A stretch of DNA of 64,000 nt from Enterobacter sp. JUb54 (GTDB taxonomy: Bacteria > Pseudomonadota > Gammaproteobacteria > Enterobacterales > Enterobacteriaceae): the NCBI RefSeq assembly GCF_014298075.1, contig NZ_CP060418.1, positions 3,534,001-3,598,000 on the forward strand, read 5' to 3'. Below, piece after piece: positions 1 to 10,930 of the stretch (the first letter of the stretch is position 1; the number at the start of each line of letters is the position of its first letter). The notes under the pieces were generated by a model. The model was not told the DNA's origin and searched no databases. It saw nothing but the letters and a program-made list of their open reading frames with translations. A program made the translations under genes and the position numbers.

Positions 1-92
<92 letters not shown>

Positions 93-172
93 TTATATGT
101 ATGCTTGTTTTGTACTCAGAACCTTACGATTCTTAAAAAAAATTACGCACGATACCGTTTAATTGTACACGT

Positions 173-1123
173 TCAGTCCTGGCTCGCACCAACTACCTGT
201 AATACTTTGTTGAGCGCCTGTTCAGGGTGTTCACTATCTAACCAGTGAATATCTTCCCAGCCACGCAACCAGGTGATCTGACGTTTAGCTAACTGTCTCG
301 TCGCGCAAACACCTCGATAAACCATTTCATCATACGAGATCTCGCCTTCAAGGTATGACCACATCTGGCGGTATCCAACACAACGAATGGAAGGCATGTC
401 CGTATGCAAATCTCCGCGGGCAAAAAGCGCCCGTACTTCTGCTTCAAAACCCGAAGCCAACATCTGATGAAAACGCTGTTCAATGCGCTGATGGAGCAGT
501 TCACGGCTCGCCGGGGCGATGGCGAACTGATGCACCTGGTAAGGCAGAGCGTCTCCTGACGTTTGCGTCAGTTCCGTTAAAGTTTTACCCGAAATGAAAA
601 AAACTTCCAGTGCTCGGGAAAGTCTTTGCGGATCATTTGGATGAATACGCGCGGCGGCAACGGGATCGATCTCCTGTAGCTGCCGGTGCAATGCGTGCCA
701 CCCCTGCTCTGCTGCCTGCTGCTCAATGTTGGCCCTGACCTGAGGGTCCGCCGACGGTAGCGGCGATAAGCCTTCCAACAACGCTTTGAAATACAACATG
801 GTTCCGCCAACCAGTAGCGGAATGCGCCCGGCAGCGACGATATCCGCCATTTCTGCCAGCGCATCGCGGCGAAAATCAGCCGCGGAATAAGCCTCTGCTG
901 GATCGCGAATATCCAGCAACCGATGCGGCGCGGCACTCTGCTCCGCGGCATCCGGCTTGGCAGTGCCGATATCCATTCCTCGATAGATAAGGGCGGAATC
1001 AACACTAATCAACTCTATCGGTAAAATTTTACGCAACGCAATCGCTAATGCGGTTTTACCGGAGGCCGTTGGGCCCATTAAAAATATTGCCTTAGGCAGG
1101 CTCGCCGTAGTGACATCACTCAT
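173..1123 (-). CDS. miaA: tRNA dimethylallyltransferase MiaA
   Basis: MiaA transfers a dimethylallyl group from DMAPP to N6 of A37 in tRNAs that read UNN codons, the first step to ms2i6A. The 316-residue protein has the P-loop GPTASGKT at residues 17-24, then the [18 protein letters not shown] segment that binds the isoprenoid donor and tRNA, and matches the usual length (E. coli about 316). The start ATG (1121-1123) lies inside the end of mutL, giving an 8-bp overlap that suggests translational coupling. It belongs to the amiB-mutL-miaA-hfq transcription unit, all on the minus strand. No unusual features. Confidence 0.97.
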   Translation of the reverse strand: MSDVTTASLPKAIFLMGPTASGKTALAIALRKILPIELISVDSALIYRGMDIGTAKPDAAEQSAAPHRLLDIRDPAEAYSAADFRRDALAEMADIVAAGRIPLLVGGTMLYFKALLEGLSPLPSADPQVRANIEQQAAEQGWHALHRQLQEIDPVAAARIHPNDPQRLSRALEVFFISGKTLTELTQTSGDALPYQVHQFAIAPASRELLHQRIEQRFHQMLASGFEAEVRALFARGDLHTDMPSIRCVGYRQMWSYLEGEISYDEMVYRGVCATRQLAKRQITWLRGWEDIHWLDSEHPEQALNKVLQVVGASQD

Positions 1124-2984
1124 CTTTCAGGGCATTCATCGCCGAATGTAAATCAACAGGTTGTAACAGACCACCCGGCGGCGCTTTTACCAGTTGCGGG
1201 CACAAACGTTCAACGTCTGCCAGAACGGTAATCGCCTGCGCCATATTCCACTGCGCATGCTCGCTTGCCAGATTACGCGCAATCCACTGCGCGATGTTGC
1301 CGACGTCGAATGCCTTTTGCTGCGCCAGGTAGCCTATCAGTTCAGGAATCAAGATTTGTAAATTTTGTTGTCTTAAGGGTAAAGGCACGGCGCGCACCGT
1401 TAAATGTTGCGCGTCCGGTTGCACATCGATACCCAGCACTGCCAGGGCCGATTGGGCTTTACCCAGCGCCTCTTTTTCCGCCGCGGAAGCCTTCAGACGC
1501 AGCGGGATCAACAGAGGCTGCGCGCAAACCGGCTCGACCTGCGGCGTCAACTGTGCCTGCCGTAACCAGCGCTCCGCGACCGGCAACGACAGCAGCGCCA
1601 GCTTGCCGTCGCGCTCCAGCAGCGCGCAATCGCCGCCGACAATAGTCAGCACGCGGCCAAAGCTCTGGCTATGGCCGGATAACCCTTCCGCCGCCGGCGT
1701 CGGCACAACGTTTTTACGCTCTGCCGCGGGAGTATCCAACAGTTGGCGATAGAGCGCGCCCTGCTGTTTCTGGTAGCCCGGCTGCGCATGCGGCCAGCTG
1801 GCCGCCCCTGCGGCTGCAGGATTGGTGGGAGTGCGTGGCGTATCGCTGGAATAACGAGGCGCGGCAGGCTCACGCGCCAGCGCGGGTTGCGCGAAATGGT
1901 TACCTCCCGCTGCCACCCGGTTTTCCGGAATCTGCGGCCGCGACGGCGCCATCTCGTCATCGTCCTCCACCAGCGGCGCCTGAAGCTGCTGCTGGAGCAC
2001 GCTCAATACGCCCTGGTAGATAAAATCATGCACCAGGCGCGACTGATGGAAACGGACTTCATGCTTCGCCGGATGGACGTTTACATCCACCTGGTGCGGA
2101 TCGATCTCAAGATAGAGGACAAACGCCGGTTGCTGATCCGCCCCGAGCTTATCTTCGCAGGCCTGACGAATCGCGTGATTAATTAACCGATCGCGCATCA
2201 TGCGGCCATTCACATAGCAGTACTGAATTTCCGCCAGTGCCGGGTTGGTATGCAGCGGATCCGCCACCCAGCCGCGCAGCGTCAGGTCGCCATGCTGCCA
2301 CTCAATCGCCAGGGCATGTTCCAGAAACGGCATACCGCAGATCGCACCTAGCCGCCGCTCGCGTTGCCCACCTTCTGGCACAGCACGATACTGACGCACC
2401 GCTTTGCCGTTGTGGCTGAGATTAATCGTGACGTCGAAGCGCGCCAGTGCGATGCGTCTGACGATCTCATCGATATGGCCAAATTCGGTCTTTTCGGTAC
2501 GCATAAACTTGCGTCGCGCCGGGGTGTTATAGAACAGATCCAGCACTTCGAGAGTGGTGCCAACCGGGTGTGCCGCCGGTTTGACCGTCACCTCCTGATC
2601 GCGACCTTCGGCATATGCCTGCCACGCTTCCTGCTGCTCCGCGGTGCGAGAGGTGAGCGTCAGCCGGGCAACCGAGCTGATACTGGCCAGCGCTTCGCCG
2701 CGAAAACCGAGGCTGATAATGGCTTCCAGATCGTCGAGAGTAGTGATTTTACTGGTGGCGTGACGAGCCAGCGCCAACGCCAGCTCATCCTTTTTGATAC
2801 CGCAGCCGTTATCACGAATGCGGATAAGTTTTGCGCCGCCGCGTTCGATATCAATATCAATCCGCGTGGCGCCAGCATCGAGACTGTTTTCTACCAGCTC
2901 CTTCACCACCGACGCCGGACGTTCCACCACCTCACCTGCGGCAATCTGGTTGGCGAGCTGCGGCGGTAGAACCTGAATCGGCAT
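1116..2984 (-). CDS. mutL: DNA mismatch repair protein MutL
   Basis: MutL links MutS mismatch recognition to MutH nicking and UvrD unwinding. The 622-residue protein shows the GHKL ATPase motifs in order: [10 protein letters not shown] at 29-38, DNGCG at 58-62 and GFRGEAL at 93-99. The second domain contains [15 protein letters not shown], followed by a Pro/Ala-rich linker at about residues 340-430 and the C-terminal dimerisation domain. Length is slightly above E. coli MutL (615), the extra residues being in the variable linker. It overlaps miaA by 8 bp and follows amiB after 10 bp, consistent with one operon. No MutL endonuclease motif (DQHAxxE) is visible in the C-terminal half, as expected for a species using MutH. 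Confidence 0.97.
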   Translation of the reverse strand: MPIQVLPPQLANQIAAGEVVERPASVVKELVENSLDAGATRIDIDIERGGAKLIRIRDNGCGIKKDELALALARHATSKITTLDDLEAIISLGFRGEALASISSVARLTLTSRTAEQQEAWQAYAEGRDQEVTVKPAAHPVGTTLEVLDLFYNTPARRKFMRTEKTEFGHIDEIVRRIALARFDVTINLSHNGKAVRQYRAVPEGGQRERRLGAICGMPFLEHALAIEWQHGDLTLRGWVADPLHTNPALAEIQYCYVNGRMMRDRLINHAIRQACEDKLGADQQPAFVLYLEIDPHQVDVNVHPAKHEVRFHQSRLVHDFIYQGVLSVLQQQLQAPLVEDDDEMAPSRPQIPENRVAAGGNHFAQPALAREPAAPRYSSDTPRTPTNPAAAGAASWPHAQPGYQKQQGALYRQLLDTPAAERKNVVPTPAAEGLSGHSQSFGRVLTIVGGDCALLERDGKLALLSLPVAERWLRQAQLTPQVEPVCAQPLLIPLRLKASAAEKEALGKAQSALAVLGIDVQPDAQHLTVRAVPLPLRQQNLQILIPELIGYLAQQKAFDVGNIAQWIARNLASEHAQWNMAQAITVLADVERLCPQLVKAPPGGLLQPVDLHSAMNALKDE

Positions 2985-2994
2985 GACTGACTCC

Positions 2995-4329
2995 TTAATT
3001 GATCAACGTCCTGCCAGGCGACGTGGCGCTGGCGGTTTGCGCTGGCTCACCGTGGGGGGCCGATTGTAGCGGGTGCTGCATAAAGTAGTTACGCAGGCCG
3101 TTATAAATGGCTTCGGCAATCTGCTGCTGATAATTATCGCTGCCCAACAGGCGCTCTTCCCCGTTGTTACTGATAAAGCCGGTTTCCACGAGGATCGACG
3201 GGATATCCGGCGAGCGCAGAACGCCCAGGCTAGCGTGTTCAGGGCGACGTTTGTGCAGATCGCCCACCCGCTGCAGCTGGCTTAATACGTTTGTCGCGAC
3301 ATCATACCCGACGCGCTGAGAATGGCCGAACTGTAAATCCAGTACCGCCTGGCTGAGATAAGGGTCTGACTGGCTGTTTGCCAGCACATCCCCCGCTCCA
3401 CCGAGTAGTTCAGACTGCTTCTCGTGCTGTTCAAGCCAGCCCGCCATTTCGCTGTTTGCACGGCGGTTGGACAGCACCCACACCGATGCACCGGTAGCAT
3501 CGCGGTTCGGCGCCGCATCGGCGTGAATCGACACCAGGAAGTTCGCATTCTGCTTACGCGCCACGTCTGAGCGGCCCATTACCGAAATAAAATAGTCGCC
3601 ATCGCGAGTCAGCACCGGCTTAAACAACGGGTCGGCATTGAGCAGCGTGCGCAGCTTGCGGGCAATCGCGATGGTGACATTTTTCTCTTTGGTACCATTC
3701 GGTCCGATAGCGCCAGGATCCTGGCCACCGTGACCGGCATCGATCGCAATAATGACTTTTTCATCCGTGGCCACCGCGCGTGTCACCGGGCGCGTCGTGC
3801 TCTGGTTGTTGGTCATCGCGGTGGGTCGTTCACTCCCAGATGCGCTGAATGGGTTACGTGCCGGCGCTGTCGGACGTACAGGCACTATCGGTGCTTCCAC
3901 CCGCTTAGCGACCACCGGTGGTGGCGATGGAGGTGGCGGCGGCGCATCGGCATTAATAGTAAAGACGACGGTATAGTTCGAGCCATTTTGCTGTTTCACG
4001 GCACGTGTTTTGCCATTTTCGGTCAGATCGACCAGCAGGCGCAGCGTCTGTGTATCCGCCGCCGTCCCCGCACGAATGCTCTTCACCAGATTGTTGCCGC
4101 TAAACAGCAACGGCAGCCCCTGAAGCGCGCCGCTCTGCTTAATATCCAGCGCCACGGTACGTTTCCCCTGCGCGCTAAACGAGTATTCAGGATCGCCAAT
4201 AAAGCTGATGGTGATACGGGCCTGTTGATCGCCATTGGAGACCTGGATATCGGACAGACTTGCCGCAGTCGCCTGAATGCTTAACAGCATCAGCGCAGCG
4301 GCCAGCCAACTGGTTATACGATGGATCAT
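2995..4329 (-). CDS. amiB: N-acetylmuramoyl-L-alanine amidase AmiB
   Basis: AmiB is a periplasmic zinc amidase that cuts the stem peptide from N-acetylmuramic acid to split septal peptidoglycan, activated by EnvC at the divisome. The 444-residue protein has a signal peptide (about residues 1-23, ending ATAA), an N-terminal AMIN domain (about 24-127) that targets the septum, a proline-rich linker at 129-139, and an Amidase_3 domain beginning [13 protein letters not shown], where H200 is the first zinc ligand; SIHADAAPN supplies a later one. No C-terminal LysM is visible. It lies between tsaE and mutL with gaps of about 10 bp, the standard arrangement. Confidence 0.96.
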   Translation of the reverse strand: MIHRITSWLAAALMLLSIQATAASLSDIQVSNGDQQARITISFIGDPEYSFSAQGKRTVALDIKQSGALQGLPLLFSGNNLVKSIRAGTAADTQTLRLLVDLTENGKTRAVKQQNGSNYTVVFTINADAPPPPPSPPPVVAKRVEAPIVPVRPTAPARNPFSASGSERPTAMTNNQSTTRPVTRAVATDEKVIIAIDAGHGGQDPGAIGPNGTKEKNVTIAIARKLRTLLNADPLFKPVLTRDGDYFISVMGRSDVARKQNANFLVSIHADAAPNRDATGASVWVLSNRRANSEMAGWLEQHEKQSELLGGAGDVLANSQSDPYLSQAVLDLQFGHSQRVGYDVATNVLSQLQRVGDLHKRRPEHASLGVLRSPDIPSILVETGFISNNGEERLLGSDNYQQQIAEAIYNGLRNYFMQHPLQSAPHGEPAQTASATSPGRTLIN

Positions 4330-4340
4330 CCCGTTATCCC

Positions 4341-4799
4341 TCAGGCTAAACGCGTCAATACAGACTCACCTAATGAGGAGACCGCCGTCACGCGCGCCTC
4401 ACGCCCTTGTGCCTGATACTCAAGATGGATTTCGACATCCGGCTCAGGCAGTACACCCGCACCTTGTTGAGGCCATTCCACCAGGCAGATGGCATCGTTT
4501 GCAAAATAATCACGGATCCCCATAAATTCGAGCTCTTCAGGATCCGCCAGACGATAGAGATCAAAGTGGTACACCATCAGATTTTCGAGGGTGTAAGGCT
4601 CTACTAGCGTATACGTCGGGCTTTTGACATTGCCGCGATGGCCGAGGGCGTGGAGAAAACCGCGACTAAAGGTCGTTTTACCCGCGCCTAAATCGCCATA
4701 CAGATAGATGACCGTGGCGCCGGAACAGGCCTGCGCAAGGCGGTCACCAAGGTCTAAAGTTGCCTGCTCGTCGGGTAAAGGAATCACTCGGTTAATCAT
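4341..4799 (-). CDS. tsaE: tRNA threonylcarbamoyladenosine biosynthesis ATPase TsaE
   Basis: TsaE works with TsaB and TsaD to load the threonylcarbamoyl group on A37 of ANN-decoding tRNAs. The 152-residue protein carries the P-loop GDLGAGKT at residues 35-42 and the conserved [10 protein letters not shown] and HFDLYRL segments of the family, matching the E. coli length (153). Its start overlaps the 3' end of nnr by 8 bp, and amiB follows 11 bp after its stop, so it is embedded in the nnr-tsaE-amiB-mutL-miaA-hfq unit. It was formerly called YjeE. No anomalies. Confidence 0.96.
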   Translation of the reverse strand: MINRVIPLPDEQATLDLGDRLAQACSGATVIYLYGDLGAGKTTFSRGFLHALGHRGNVKSPTYTLVEPYTLENLMVYHFDLYRLADPEELEFMGIRDYFANDAICLVEWPQQGAGVLPEPDVEIHLEYQAQGREARVTAVSSLGESVLTRLA

Positions 4800-6318
4800 G
4801 GTCTAGGTCAATCACATCCGGGTTAACAACACGCCTGAGCGTGGAAAAAAGATCGGTCGCCAGCATCCCACGGCTGCCATCACGGGCAGCCAGCCGGTCA
4901 GCGGCTTCGCCATGCGCAACACATCCGGCGCAGGCAGCATCATACGGCGTCAGTCGTTGTCCTGATAGCGCGGCGATAATGCCGGTCAGCACATCGCCCA
5001 TGCCGCCGCTGGCCATGCCCGCGTTGCCAGCATCGATAATACCCATCTCACCTGCTTCGCTGGCCACCACCGTACCCGCGCCTTTCAGCACGACCACGCC
5101 CCCGTACTGTTTTACCAGACGTTGCGCAGAAAGTAAGCGATCGCTTTCAATTTCTGCCACGCTGCAGTTCAACAGACGGGCGGCTTCACCGGGGTGCGGC
5201 GTCAGCACACGATTGTGACGTTTATCGGGAGTGATTGCCAGCAGGTTCAACGCATCCGCATCCCAGACCATTGGTTTAGGAAAGTGCGCCACCTGACGCA
5301 GCGCCTGAGCGCCCCATTCGCGCTGCCCGAGCCCGGGGCCAATCGCCACCACATCGGCCCATTGCAGACTCTCATCGAGGATCTGGGTTGTCAGTTCGTG
5401 GACCATCAGCTCAGGCCGGGCCGCAATAATGGGAAAAATATTGTCTTTGTGAGTAAGCACTCGCACCAGACCGGCCCCGGCCCGCAACGCCGCTTCACCG
5501 GCCATGCGAATTGCGCCTCCGGTGCCGCAATCACCACCGATAATCACCAGCTTACCGTGATCGCCTTTGTGCGATGTCGGGCGTCTTGGCGGGAGCCAGT
5601 CGGCCAGTTGCGAGGCGTCGAAACGCCGTAGCGGCACCGTCTGGCCCGCCAGCCAGCTTTCCAGCCCGAGGGCATGGTAATAAAGCCGACCAACCACATC
5701 CCGGGCTTTCCCTGTCAGTAGCCCTGGTTTGAGGCCAATAAACGTGACCGTACAGGCAGCGTCGATCGCCGCCCCAGGGGTCGCCCCCGTTTGCGCATTG
5801 AGTCCGGAAGGAATATCCAGCGCCACCACCGGGGCCGGATGGGCATTCGCACGCTGGATCAGCGTGGCGACATTTTCCCGCGGCGCACTCTGTAACCCGG
5901 TACCAAGAAGCCCGTCGATAATCAGATCGATATCCTGCGGCCAGGGGATTTCCGCCGCATGAATAGTCCCGCCGGCATCCAGCCAGGCTTCACGGGCGGC
6001 GGCGGCCTCTTCCGGCAGCGGCTTATCACTCTCGACTGCCAGCAGCGTCACGCGAATACCGTCGGCCTGCGCCAGACGCGCCACCACATAGCCGTCGCCG
6101 CCGTTATTGCCGTGGCCGCAGAGAATCAGCCAGTGCTGGCTGGCAGGATAGTCGGCCCGGGCATGTTGATAAGCTGCCTCGCCGGCGCGCTGCATCAGCT
6201 CAAACAGCGTCAGGCCGAGGCTGTCCGCCGCCGCTTTTTCGGCGCGTCGCAGCGCATCTGCAGGCCAAATGAAGTGTGGTATACTGACAGGGTTTTTTGT
6301 CATTGTATGGTCCATCAT
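4792..6318 (-). CDS. nnr: bifunctional NAD(P)H-hydrate epimerase / ADP-dependent dehydratase
   Basis: This fused enzyme repairs hydrated NADH and NADPH: the N-terminal YjeF_N half interconverts R and S hydrates and the C-terminal ribokinase-like half dehydrates the S form with ADP. Visible motifs are [14 protein letters not shown] (about 67-80) in the epimerase half, [19 protein letters not shown] at the domain junction, and [17 protein letters not shown] in the dehydratase half. The length (508) fits the E. coli fusion (515). The chosen start is the ATG at 6316-6318, giving the N-terminus [15 protein letters not shown], which matches E. coli. That ATG overlaps the divergent queG ATG by two bases. 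Confidence 0.95.
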   Translation of the reverse strand: MMDHTMTKNPVSIPHFIWPADALRRAEKAAADSLGLTLFELMQRAGEAAYQHARADYPASQHWLILCGHGNNGGDGYVVARLAQADGIRVTLLAVESDKPLPEEAAAAREAWLDAGGTIHAAEIPWPQDIDLIIDGLLGTGLQSAPRENVATLIQRANAHPAPVVALDIPSGLNAQTGATPGAAIDAACTVTFIGLKPGLLTGKARDVVGRLYYHALGLESWLAGQTVPLRRFDASQLADWLPPRRPTSHKGDHGKLVIIGGDCGTGGAIRMAGEAALRAGAGLVRVLTHKDNIFPIIAARPELMVHELTTQILDESLQWADVVAIGPGLGQREWGAQALRQVAHFPKPMVWDADALNLLAITPDKRHNRVLTPHPGEAARLLNCSVAEIESDRLLSAQRLVKQYGGVVVLKGAGTVVASEAGEMGIIDAGNAGMASGGMGDVLTGIIAALSGQRLTPYDAACAGCVAHGEAADRLAARDGSRGMLATDLFSTLRRVVNPDVIDLDHD

Positions 6319-7456
6319 GTCTCAGCCCCTCGATCTCAATACGTTAGCGCAGCAAATCAAGCAATGGGGCACTGAACTAGGGTTCCAGCAGGTCGGCATT
6401 ACCGACACCGATCTCAGCGCCAGCGAACCTAAACTGCAGGCATGGCTGGACAAACAATACCACGGCGAGATGGAATGGATGGCGCGTCACGGTATGATGC
6501 GCGCCCGTCCCCATGAGCTTCAGCCCGGTACGTTACGCGTGATTAGCGTGCGGATGAACTATCTCCCCGCCAACGCCGCTTTCGCCCGCACCCTGAAAGA
6601 TCCCTCGCTGGGTTACGTCAGCCGTTATGCCCTTGGGCGTGATTATCATAAGCTGCTACGTAACCGCCTGAAAAAACTCGGTGAGATGATTCAGGAACAG
6701 TGTACTTCGCTCAATTTTAGACCGTTTGTCGATTCTGCGCCCATTCTGGAGCGCCCGTTAGCGGAAAAAGCCGGTCTGGGCTGGACTGGTAAGCATTCGC
6801 TTATTCTTAATCGCGATGCCGGGTCGTTCTTTTTCCTCGGCGAACTGCTGGTCGATATCCCTCTTCCCATAGATAGCCCGGTAGAGGAAGCGTGCGGGCG
6901 CTGCGTGGCCTGCATGACGATCTGCCCGACCGGGGCGATCGTTGAACCGTATACCGTCGATGCCCGCCGCTGTATCTCCTATCTGACCATCGAACTGGAA
7001 GGGGCAATACCAGAAGAGTTTCGTCCGCTCATTGGCAACCGTATCTATGGCTGCGACGACTGCCAGCTCATCTGTCCGTGGAACCGCTTCTCGCAGCTAA
7101 CCGATGAAGAGGACTTCAGCCCGCGTAAAGCGCTGCACGCCCCGCCGCTGGTGGAGCTGTTTGCCTGGAGCGAAGCGCATTTTCTGAAAGTTACCGAAGG
7201 GTCCGCGATCCGCCGCATTGGTCATCTGCGCTGGCTGCGTAATATTGCCGTTGCGCTGGGCAATGCCGCCTGGGATGACGCGCATCTCAGCGCGCTGGAG
7301 AGTCGCCGAGGTGAGCACCCACTACTCGATGAACACATTGAGTGGGCGGTCGCCCAGCAAATCGAGAAGCGAAATACTGACGTCATTGAAGTGCAGTTGC
7401 CGAAAAAACAGCGGCTGGTTCGGGTGATTGAAAAAGGACTGCCAAGGGATGCCTGA
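6317..7456 (+). CDS. queG: epoxyqueuosine reductase QueG
   Basis: QueG reduces epoxyqueuosine to queuosine in the anticodon wobble position of Tyr, His, Asn and Asp tRNAs, using cobalamin and two [4Fe-4S] clusters. The 379-residue protein has the ferredoxin-like cysteines C193, C196, C199, C203 in GRCVACMTICPTGA, plus C219 and CDDCQLICPW (C246, C249, C253). I start it at [13 protein letters not shown] (ATG 6317) because this matches E. coli MSEPLDLNQ; the longer in-frame extension upstream would add 16 unrelated residues. The ATG lies within the CATG that is also the start of the divergent nnr gene, so each gene's ribosome-binding region lies within the other's coding sequence. Confidence 0.95.
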   Translation: MSQPLDLNTLAQQIKQWGTELGFQQVGITDTDLSASEPKLQAWLDKQYHGEMEWMARHGMMRARPHELQPGTLRVISVRMNYLPANAAFARTLKDPSLGYVSRYALGRDYHKLLRNRLKKLGEMIQEQCTSLNFRPFVDSAPILERPLAEKAGLGWTGKHSLILNRDAGSFFFLGELLVDIPLPIDSPVEEACGRCVACMTICPTGAIVEPYTVDARRCISYLTIELEGAIPEEFRPLIGNRIYGCDDCQLICPWNRFSQLTDEEDFSPRKALHAPPLVELFAWSEAHFLKVTEGSAIRRIGHLRWLRNIAVALGNAAWDDAHLSALESRRGEHPLLDEHIEWAVAQQIEKRNTDVIEVQLPKKQRLVRVIEKGLPRDA

Positions 7457-7726
7457 TTCATTCACAGGCTGTGAATAAAAACAAAAACACATTGCGTTTC
7501 AACATACAGACGTTCGTCAAGTGATCGCGATAACACTTTGAAATGAATTTTTATTATTAAATTTCAATACGATGGACTGATATTATTTACAAAATGAAGT
7601 TATTCATCTGGAAATGCGCAGACGCTAACCTGTGGATAACTCTGTTTACAGTATTTTTGATGTGATGCGGAAAAGCATCGCAGATGCGATTTGCACTGTG
7701 GATAAACTGAGGATGAGAAGAAAACT
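7457..7726. other. intergenic spacer between queG and tRNA-Gly genes
   Basis: There are 270 bp without a gene. The stretch is AT-rich (TTTTTATTATTAAATTTC around 7547-7567) and lies at the 3' side of both queG and the minus-strand tRNA operon. I see no clear GC-rich stem with a T-tract and no plausible coding sequence. Confidence 0.6.
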
Positions 7727-7802
<76 letters not shown>

Positions 7803-7826
7803 TTGGGTATGGTGACTTTCAAATTT

Positions 7827-7902
<76 letters not shown>

Positions 7903-7926
7903 TTGGGTATGGTACTTTTCAAATTT

Positions 7927-8002
<76 letters not shown>

Positions 8003-8074
8003 GTACTTCTGGGTATTTCTGGCCATATTTCTACGGCGTCGTGATTTGCATTTCTGCTTCGTCACGGGAGGCGC

Positions 8075-8102
8075 ATTATACGAGAATTCGATGGAGCTGC
8101 AA
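8075..8102 (-). promoter_or_regulatory. tRNA-Gly operon promoter with GC-rich discriminator
   Basis: On the minus strand TTGCAG (8097-8102) and TATAAT (8075-8080) are separated by 16 bp, and TATAAT is followed by GCGCCTCCCG, the GC-rich discriminator typical of stringently controlled stable-RNA promoters. It lies about 70 bp upstream of the first tRNA-Gly. The -10 match is perfect and no competing promoter is obvious. Confidence 0.75.
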
Positions 8103-8297
8103 CCCCCCGGCGAACACTTTTTTGTGTTTTTTGTCTGAATGGACACTTTATCGCCAACCGCAGCGTCAAATTGTACAAATAAGCGCCGAACAAGGCAAAA
8201 TAACTTTTTCCGGCTCCGCTAAGGGCGCAAAATCGCTCAGATTTGTGGGTCGCGATACCCGCAGACGGTCAACCACAATGACAAACAGGGAATTAAC

Positions 8298-9029
8298 ATG
8301 AAAAGAGCGCTTTCGGTCCTGCTGCTGACCACGCTTGCTGCAGGAACAGCATCCGCGACGACGCTGCATTTTGGTACCACTACGGCCAATCCGCCCTTTG
8401 AAACCGTCAACGCCAAAAACCAACCCTCAGGTTTTGATATCGACCTGGCCAAAGCACTGTGCAAACAGATGCAGGCCGAGTGCAAATTCACCCCGCAGCA
8501 CTTCGATACACTGATCCCGGCGCTCCGCTTTAAAAAGTTCGACGCCATCATCGCCGGTATCGAGGTGATTCCGATGCGTGAGAAACAGGTGGCATTCACT
8601 CAGCCCTATCGTCAGGCGCTCTCTGGCGTGGTAGTCACTGCGAAAGGTGCCGCCCATCATTTCACCGACCTGAAGGGCAAAACGCTCGGCGTCGTCAAAG
8701 GCACCATTCATCAGCATTACCTGCAGGACAAACAAAAAGGGGTGAACATGCAGATGTACGCCAATAGCGACGACGCCCTCGGAGCCCTGAAAGCAGGAAG
8801 CGTGGATGGTGTGATGGGCGACCAGACGACCCTGGACCAGTGGCTGTCGGATAATCCTGACTACGCGATGATGGATGAACGAGCCACCGATCCGAACTAT
8901 TACGGTAAGCAATACGCCATTGCGGTGCGTAAAGACGACCCGGAGTTGCTTAATACGATGAATGCCGCGCTGGAGTCGGTGAAAGCCTCGCCGGACTTCC
9001 AGGCCATGGAACAGAAGTGGTTTAAATAG
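8298..9029 (+). CDS. ArtJ/ArtI-like periplasmic arginine (amino acid) binding protein
   Basis: This 243-residue solute-binding protein has a signal peptide (about 1-20, TASA cleavage) and the family 3 fold: FGTTTANPPFE near the mature N-terminus, GFDIDLAKALCKQM, and the hinge region GVVKGTIHQHYL. It resembles ArtJ/ArtI, which deliver arginine to ArtQM-ArtP. No permease or ATPase gene is adjacent, so it must share a membrane complex encoded elsewhere. It starts at the ATG after CAGGGAATTAAC. I looked for an ArgR box upstream and saw none that is convincing, so regulation by arginine is not shown. Ligand specificity is inferred from family resemblance only. Confidence 0.82.
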   Translation: MKRALSVLLLTTLAAGTASATTLHFGTTTANPPFETVNAKNQPSGFDIDLAKALCKQMQAECKFTPQHFDTLIPALRFKKFDAIIAGIEVIPMREKQVAFTQPYRQALSGVVVTAKGAAHHFTDLKGKTLGVVKGTIHQHYLQDKQKGVNMQMYANSDDALGALKAGSVDGVMGDQTTLDQWLSDNPDYAMMDERATDPNYYGKQYAIAVRKDDPELLNTMNAALESVKASPDFQAMEQKWFK

Positions 9030-9037
9030 AGGATCTG

Positions 9038-9061
9038 CGCCGGGGCCAACTGACCCCGGCG
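9038..9061. terminator. bidirectional hairpin between the binding-protein gene and orn
   Basis: CGCCGGGG (9038-9045) pairs with CCCCGGCG (9054-9061) across an 8-nt loop, in the 38-bp gap between two convergent genes. No long T-tract follows, so efficiency is uncertain, but position and symmetry fit a shared terminator. Confidence 0.6.
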
Positions 9062-9067
9062 TTGGGA

Positions 9068-9613
9068 TTACAGTTGAATAAAGTGTTCGCGATAGTAGGC
9101 CAGCTCAGCCACCGACTCGCGGATATCATCCATCGCCTGATGAGTGCCCTGCTTTTTAAAGCCATCGAGGATTTCCGGCTTCCAGCGGCGCGCCAGCTCT
9201 TTCAGAGTGCTGACGTCAAGGTAGCGGTAGTGGAAATAGGCTTCCAGCTCCGGCATATATTTGAACAGGAAGCGACGATCCTGACCAATGCTGTTCCCGC
9301 AGATCGGTGATTTACCTGCCGGCACCCACTGTTTAAGAAATTCGATCGTCGCCAGCTCTGCTTCACGATCACCCTGAGTGCTGGCCTTCACGCGCTCAAC
9401 CAGGCCGCTCCCGGTATGGGTACGCACGTTCCAGTCATCCATCAGCGCCAGCTGCGCGTCGGACTGGTGTACCGCAATCGTCGGCCCTTCTGCCAGGATG
9501 TTAAGGTGCGCATCGGTCACCAGGGTGGCGATTTCAATAATGCGATCGCGCTCTGGATCCAGCCCTGTCATTTCAAGATCAATCCAAATCAGGTTGTTTT
9601 CATCTGCACTCAT
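9068..9613 (-). CDS. orn: oligoribonuclease Orn
   Basis: Orn is the essential 3'-5' exonuclease that degrades RNA dinucleotides, including pGpG from c-di-GMP breakdown. The 181-residue protein shows the DEDD signature: D12 and E14 in [11 protein letters not shown], the [13 protein letters not shown] segment, and [10 protein letters not shown] near the C-terminus. I start at MSADENN (ATG 9611-9613), matching E. coli MSANENN; an upstream in-frame ATG would add 27 unconserved residues. It is divergent from rsgA and convergent with the binding-protein gene, as in E. coli. Confidence 0.96.
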   Translation of the reverse strand: MSADENNLIWIDLEMTGLDPERDRIIEIATLVTDAHLNILAEGPTIAVHQSDAQLALMDDWNVRTHTGSGLVERVKASTQGDREAELATIEFLKQWVPAGKSPICGNSIGQDRRFLFKYMPELEAYFHYRYLDVSTLKELARRWKPEILDGFKKQGTHQAMDDIRESVAELAYYREHFIQL

Positions 9614-9773
9614 GCTATTTTCCACCCATAATTTTACCATTCTGGCCCGTAAAATTTCAGGATGCAGGCGGAACAATGCACCAGCATCTTGCAAGATGAC
9701 GGGTCGATATTCATCTTAGATCGCGTGTATCATAGAGGTTTTGCCCACTCAGGGCGACCAGGAGCCAGTTCGA

Positions 9774-10835
9774 TTGAGTAAAAATAAGCTCTCCAAAGGC
9801 CAACAGCGCCGCGTGAAGGCCAATCATCAGCGCCGCCTGAAAACGACTTCGGAGAAGGCCGATTACGATGACAACCTGTTTGGCGAAACGTCCGAAGGCA
9901 TCGTTATCAGCCGGTTTGGTATGCATGCCGATGTCGAATCCGCCGACGGTAACGTTCACCGCTGCAACATTCGCCGTACCATCCGTTCGCTGGTGACCGG
10001 CGACCGCGTGGTCTGGAGACCCGGCAAAGATGCCGCTGACGGCGTCAACGTCAAAGGGATTGTTGAGGCGGTACACGACCGAACCTCCGTCCTGACACGC
10101 CCGGACTTCTACGACGGCGTCAAACCTATCGCTGCCAACATCGATCAAATCGTGATCGTTTCCGCTATCTTGCCCGAGCTGTCATTAAACATTATTGACC
10201 GCTATCTGGTGGCCTGCGAAACGCTGGATGTTGAGCCTCTGATTGTGCTCAACAAAACCGATCTGCTGGATGCTGACGGCATGGCCTTCGTTAACGAGCA
10301 GATGGATATCTATCGTGGTATCGGCTACCGCGTACTGATGGTTTCAAGCCGCACGCAGGATGGTCTGAAACCGCTTGAAGACGCGCTCACTGACCGCATC
10401 AGTATTTTTGCCGGGCAGTCCGGGGTGGGGAAATCCAGCCTGCTGAACGCATTGCTGGGTCTGCATGAAGATCAGATCCTGACCAACGATGTGTCTGACA
10501 ACTCAGGGCTGGGCCAGCACACCACCACCGCGGCACGTCTCTATCACTTCCCGCACGGGGGCGATGTGATCGACTCCCCTGGCGTACGTGAATTCGGGTT
10601 ATGGCACCTGGAAGCGGAACAAATTACCCACGGCTTTGTCGAATTCCACGATTATTTAGGCCGTTGCAAATATCGCGACTGTAAGCACGATACCGATCCA
10701 GGCTGCGCTATTCGCGAAGCAGTGGAAAATGGCAAAATTGCTGAGAGCCGTTTCGCAAACTATCACCGCATCCTGGAAAGCATGACGCAGGTACAGGTAA
10801 AAACGCGTAAAAGCTTTTCATCATCCGATGACTGA
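9774..10835 (+). CDS. rsgA: ribosome small subunit GTPase RsgA (TTG start)
   Basis: RsgA is a circularly permuted GTPase that checks late 30S subunit assembly. Motifs occur in the permuted order: NKTD (G4) first, then [12 protein letters not shown] (G1), [10 protein letters not shown] (switch I) and DSPGVREFG (G3), followed by the zinc-binding [14 protein letters not shown]. The OB-fold domain is at the N-terminus. I place the start at TTG 9774 because the protein then begins (M)[12 protein letters not shown] as in E. coli, with GGAG about 9 nt upstream; an ATG 33 bp further upstream would add 11 unconserved residues. The result is 353 residues (E. coli 350). Confidence 0.94.
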   Translation: MSKNKLSKGQQRRVKANHQRRLKTTSEKADYDDNLFGETSEGIVISRFGMHADVESADGNVHRCNIRRTIRSLVTGDRVVWRPGKDAADGVNVKGIVEAVHDRTSVLTRPDFYDGVKPIAANIDQIVIVSAILPELSLNIIDRYLVACETLDVEPLIVLNKTDLLDADGMAFVNEQMDIYRGIGYRVLMVSSRTQDGLKPLEDALTDRISIFAGQSGVGKSSLLNALLGLHEDQILTNDVSDNSGLGQHTTTAARLYHFPHGGDVIDSPGVREFGLWHLEAEQITHGFVEFHDYLGRCKYRDCKHDTDPGCAIREAVENGKIAESRFANYHRILESMTQVQVKTRKSFSSSDD

Positions 10836-10930
10836 CAATTAAGCTGAGCATCGTTAGAATCGTCCCCCTTTTTTCAGGTCCCCGCGCGTTTGCGGGGTCA
10901 GGAACGACAAATCATGGCCTGGAGGCTACC

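Noticed and set aside
8140..8297. possible ArgR box before the ArtJ-like gene
   Set aside because: No pair of 18-bp imperfect palindromes of the TGAAT-type could be found; only isolated AT-rich stretches.
10880..10897. hairpin CCCCGC/GCGGGG upstream of psd as an rsgA terminator
   Set aside because: The stem is only 6 bp and is followed by TCAGGAACG, not a T-tract; it more likely lies in the psd leader, and no function can be supported.
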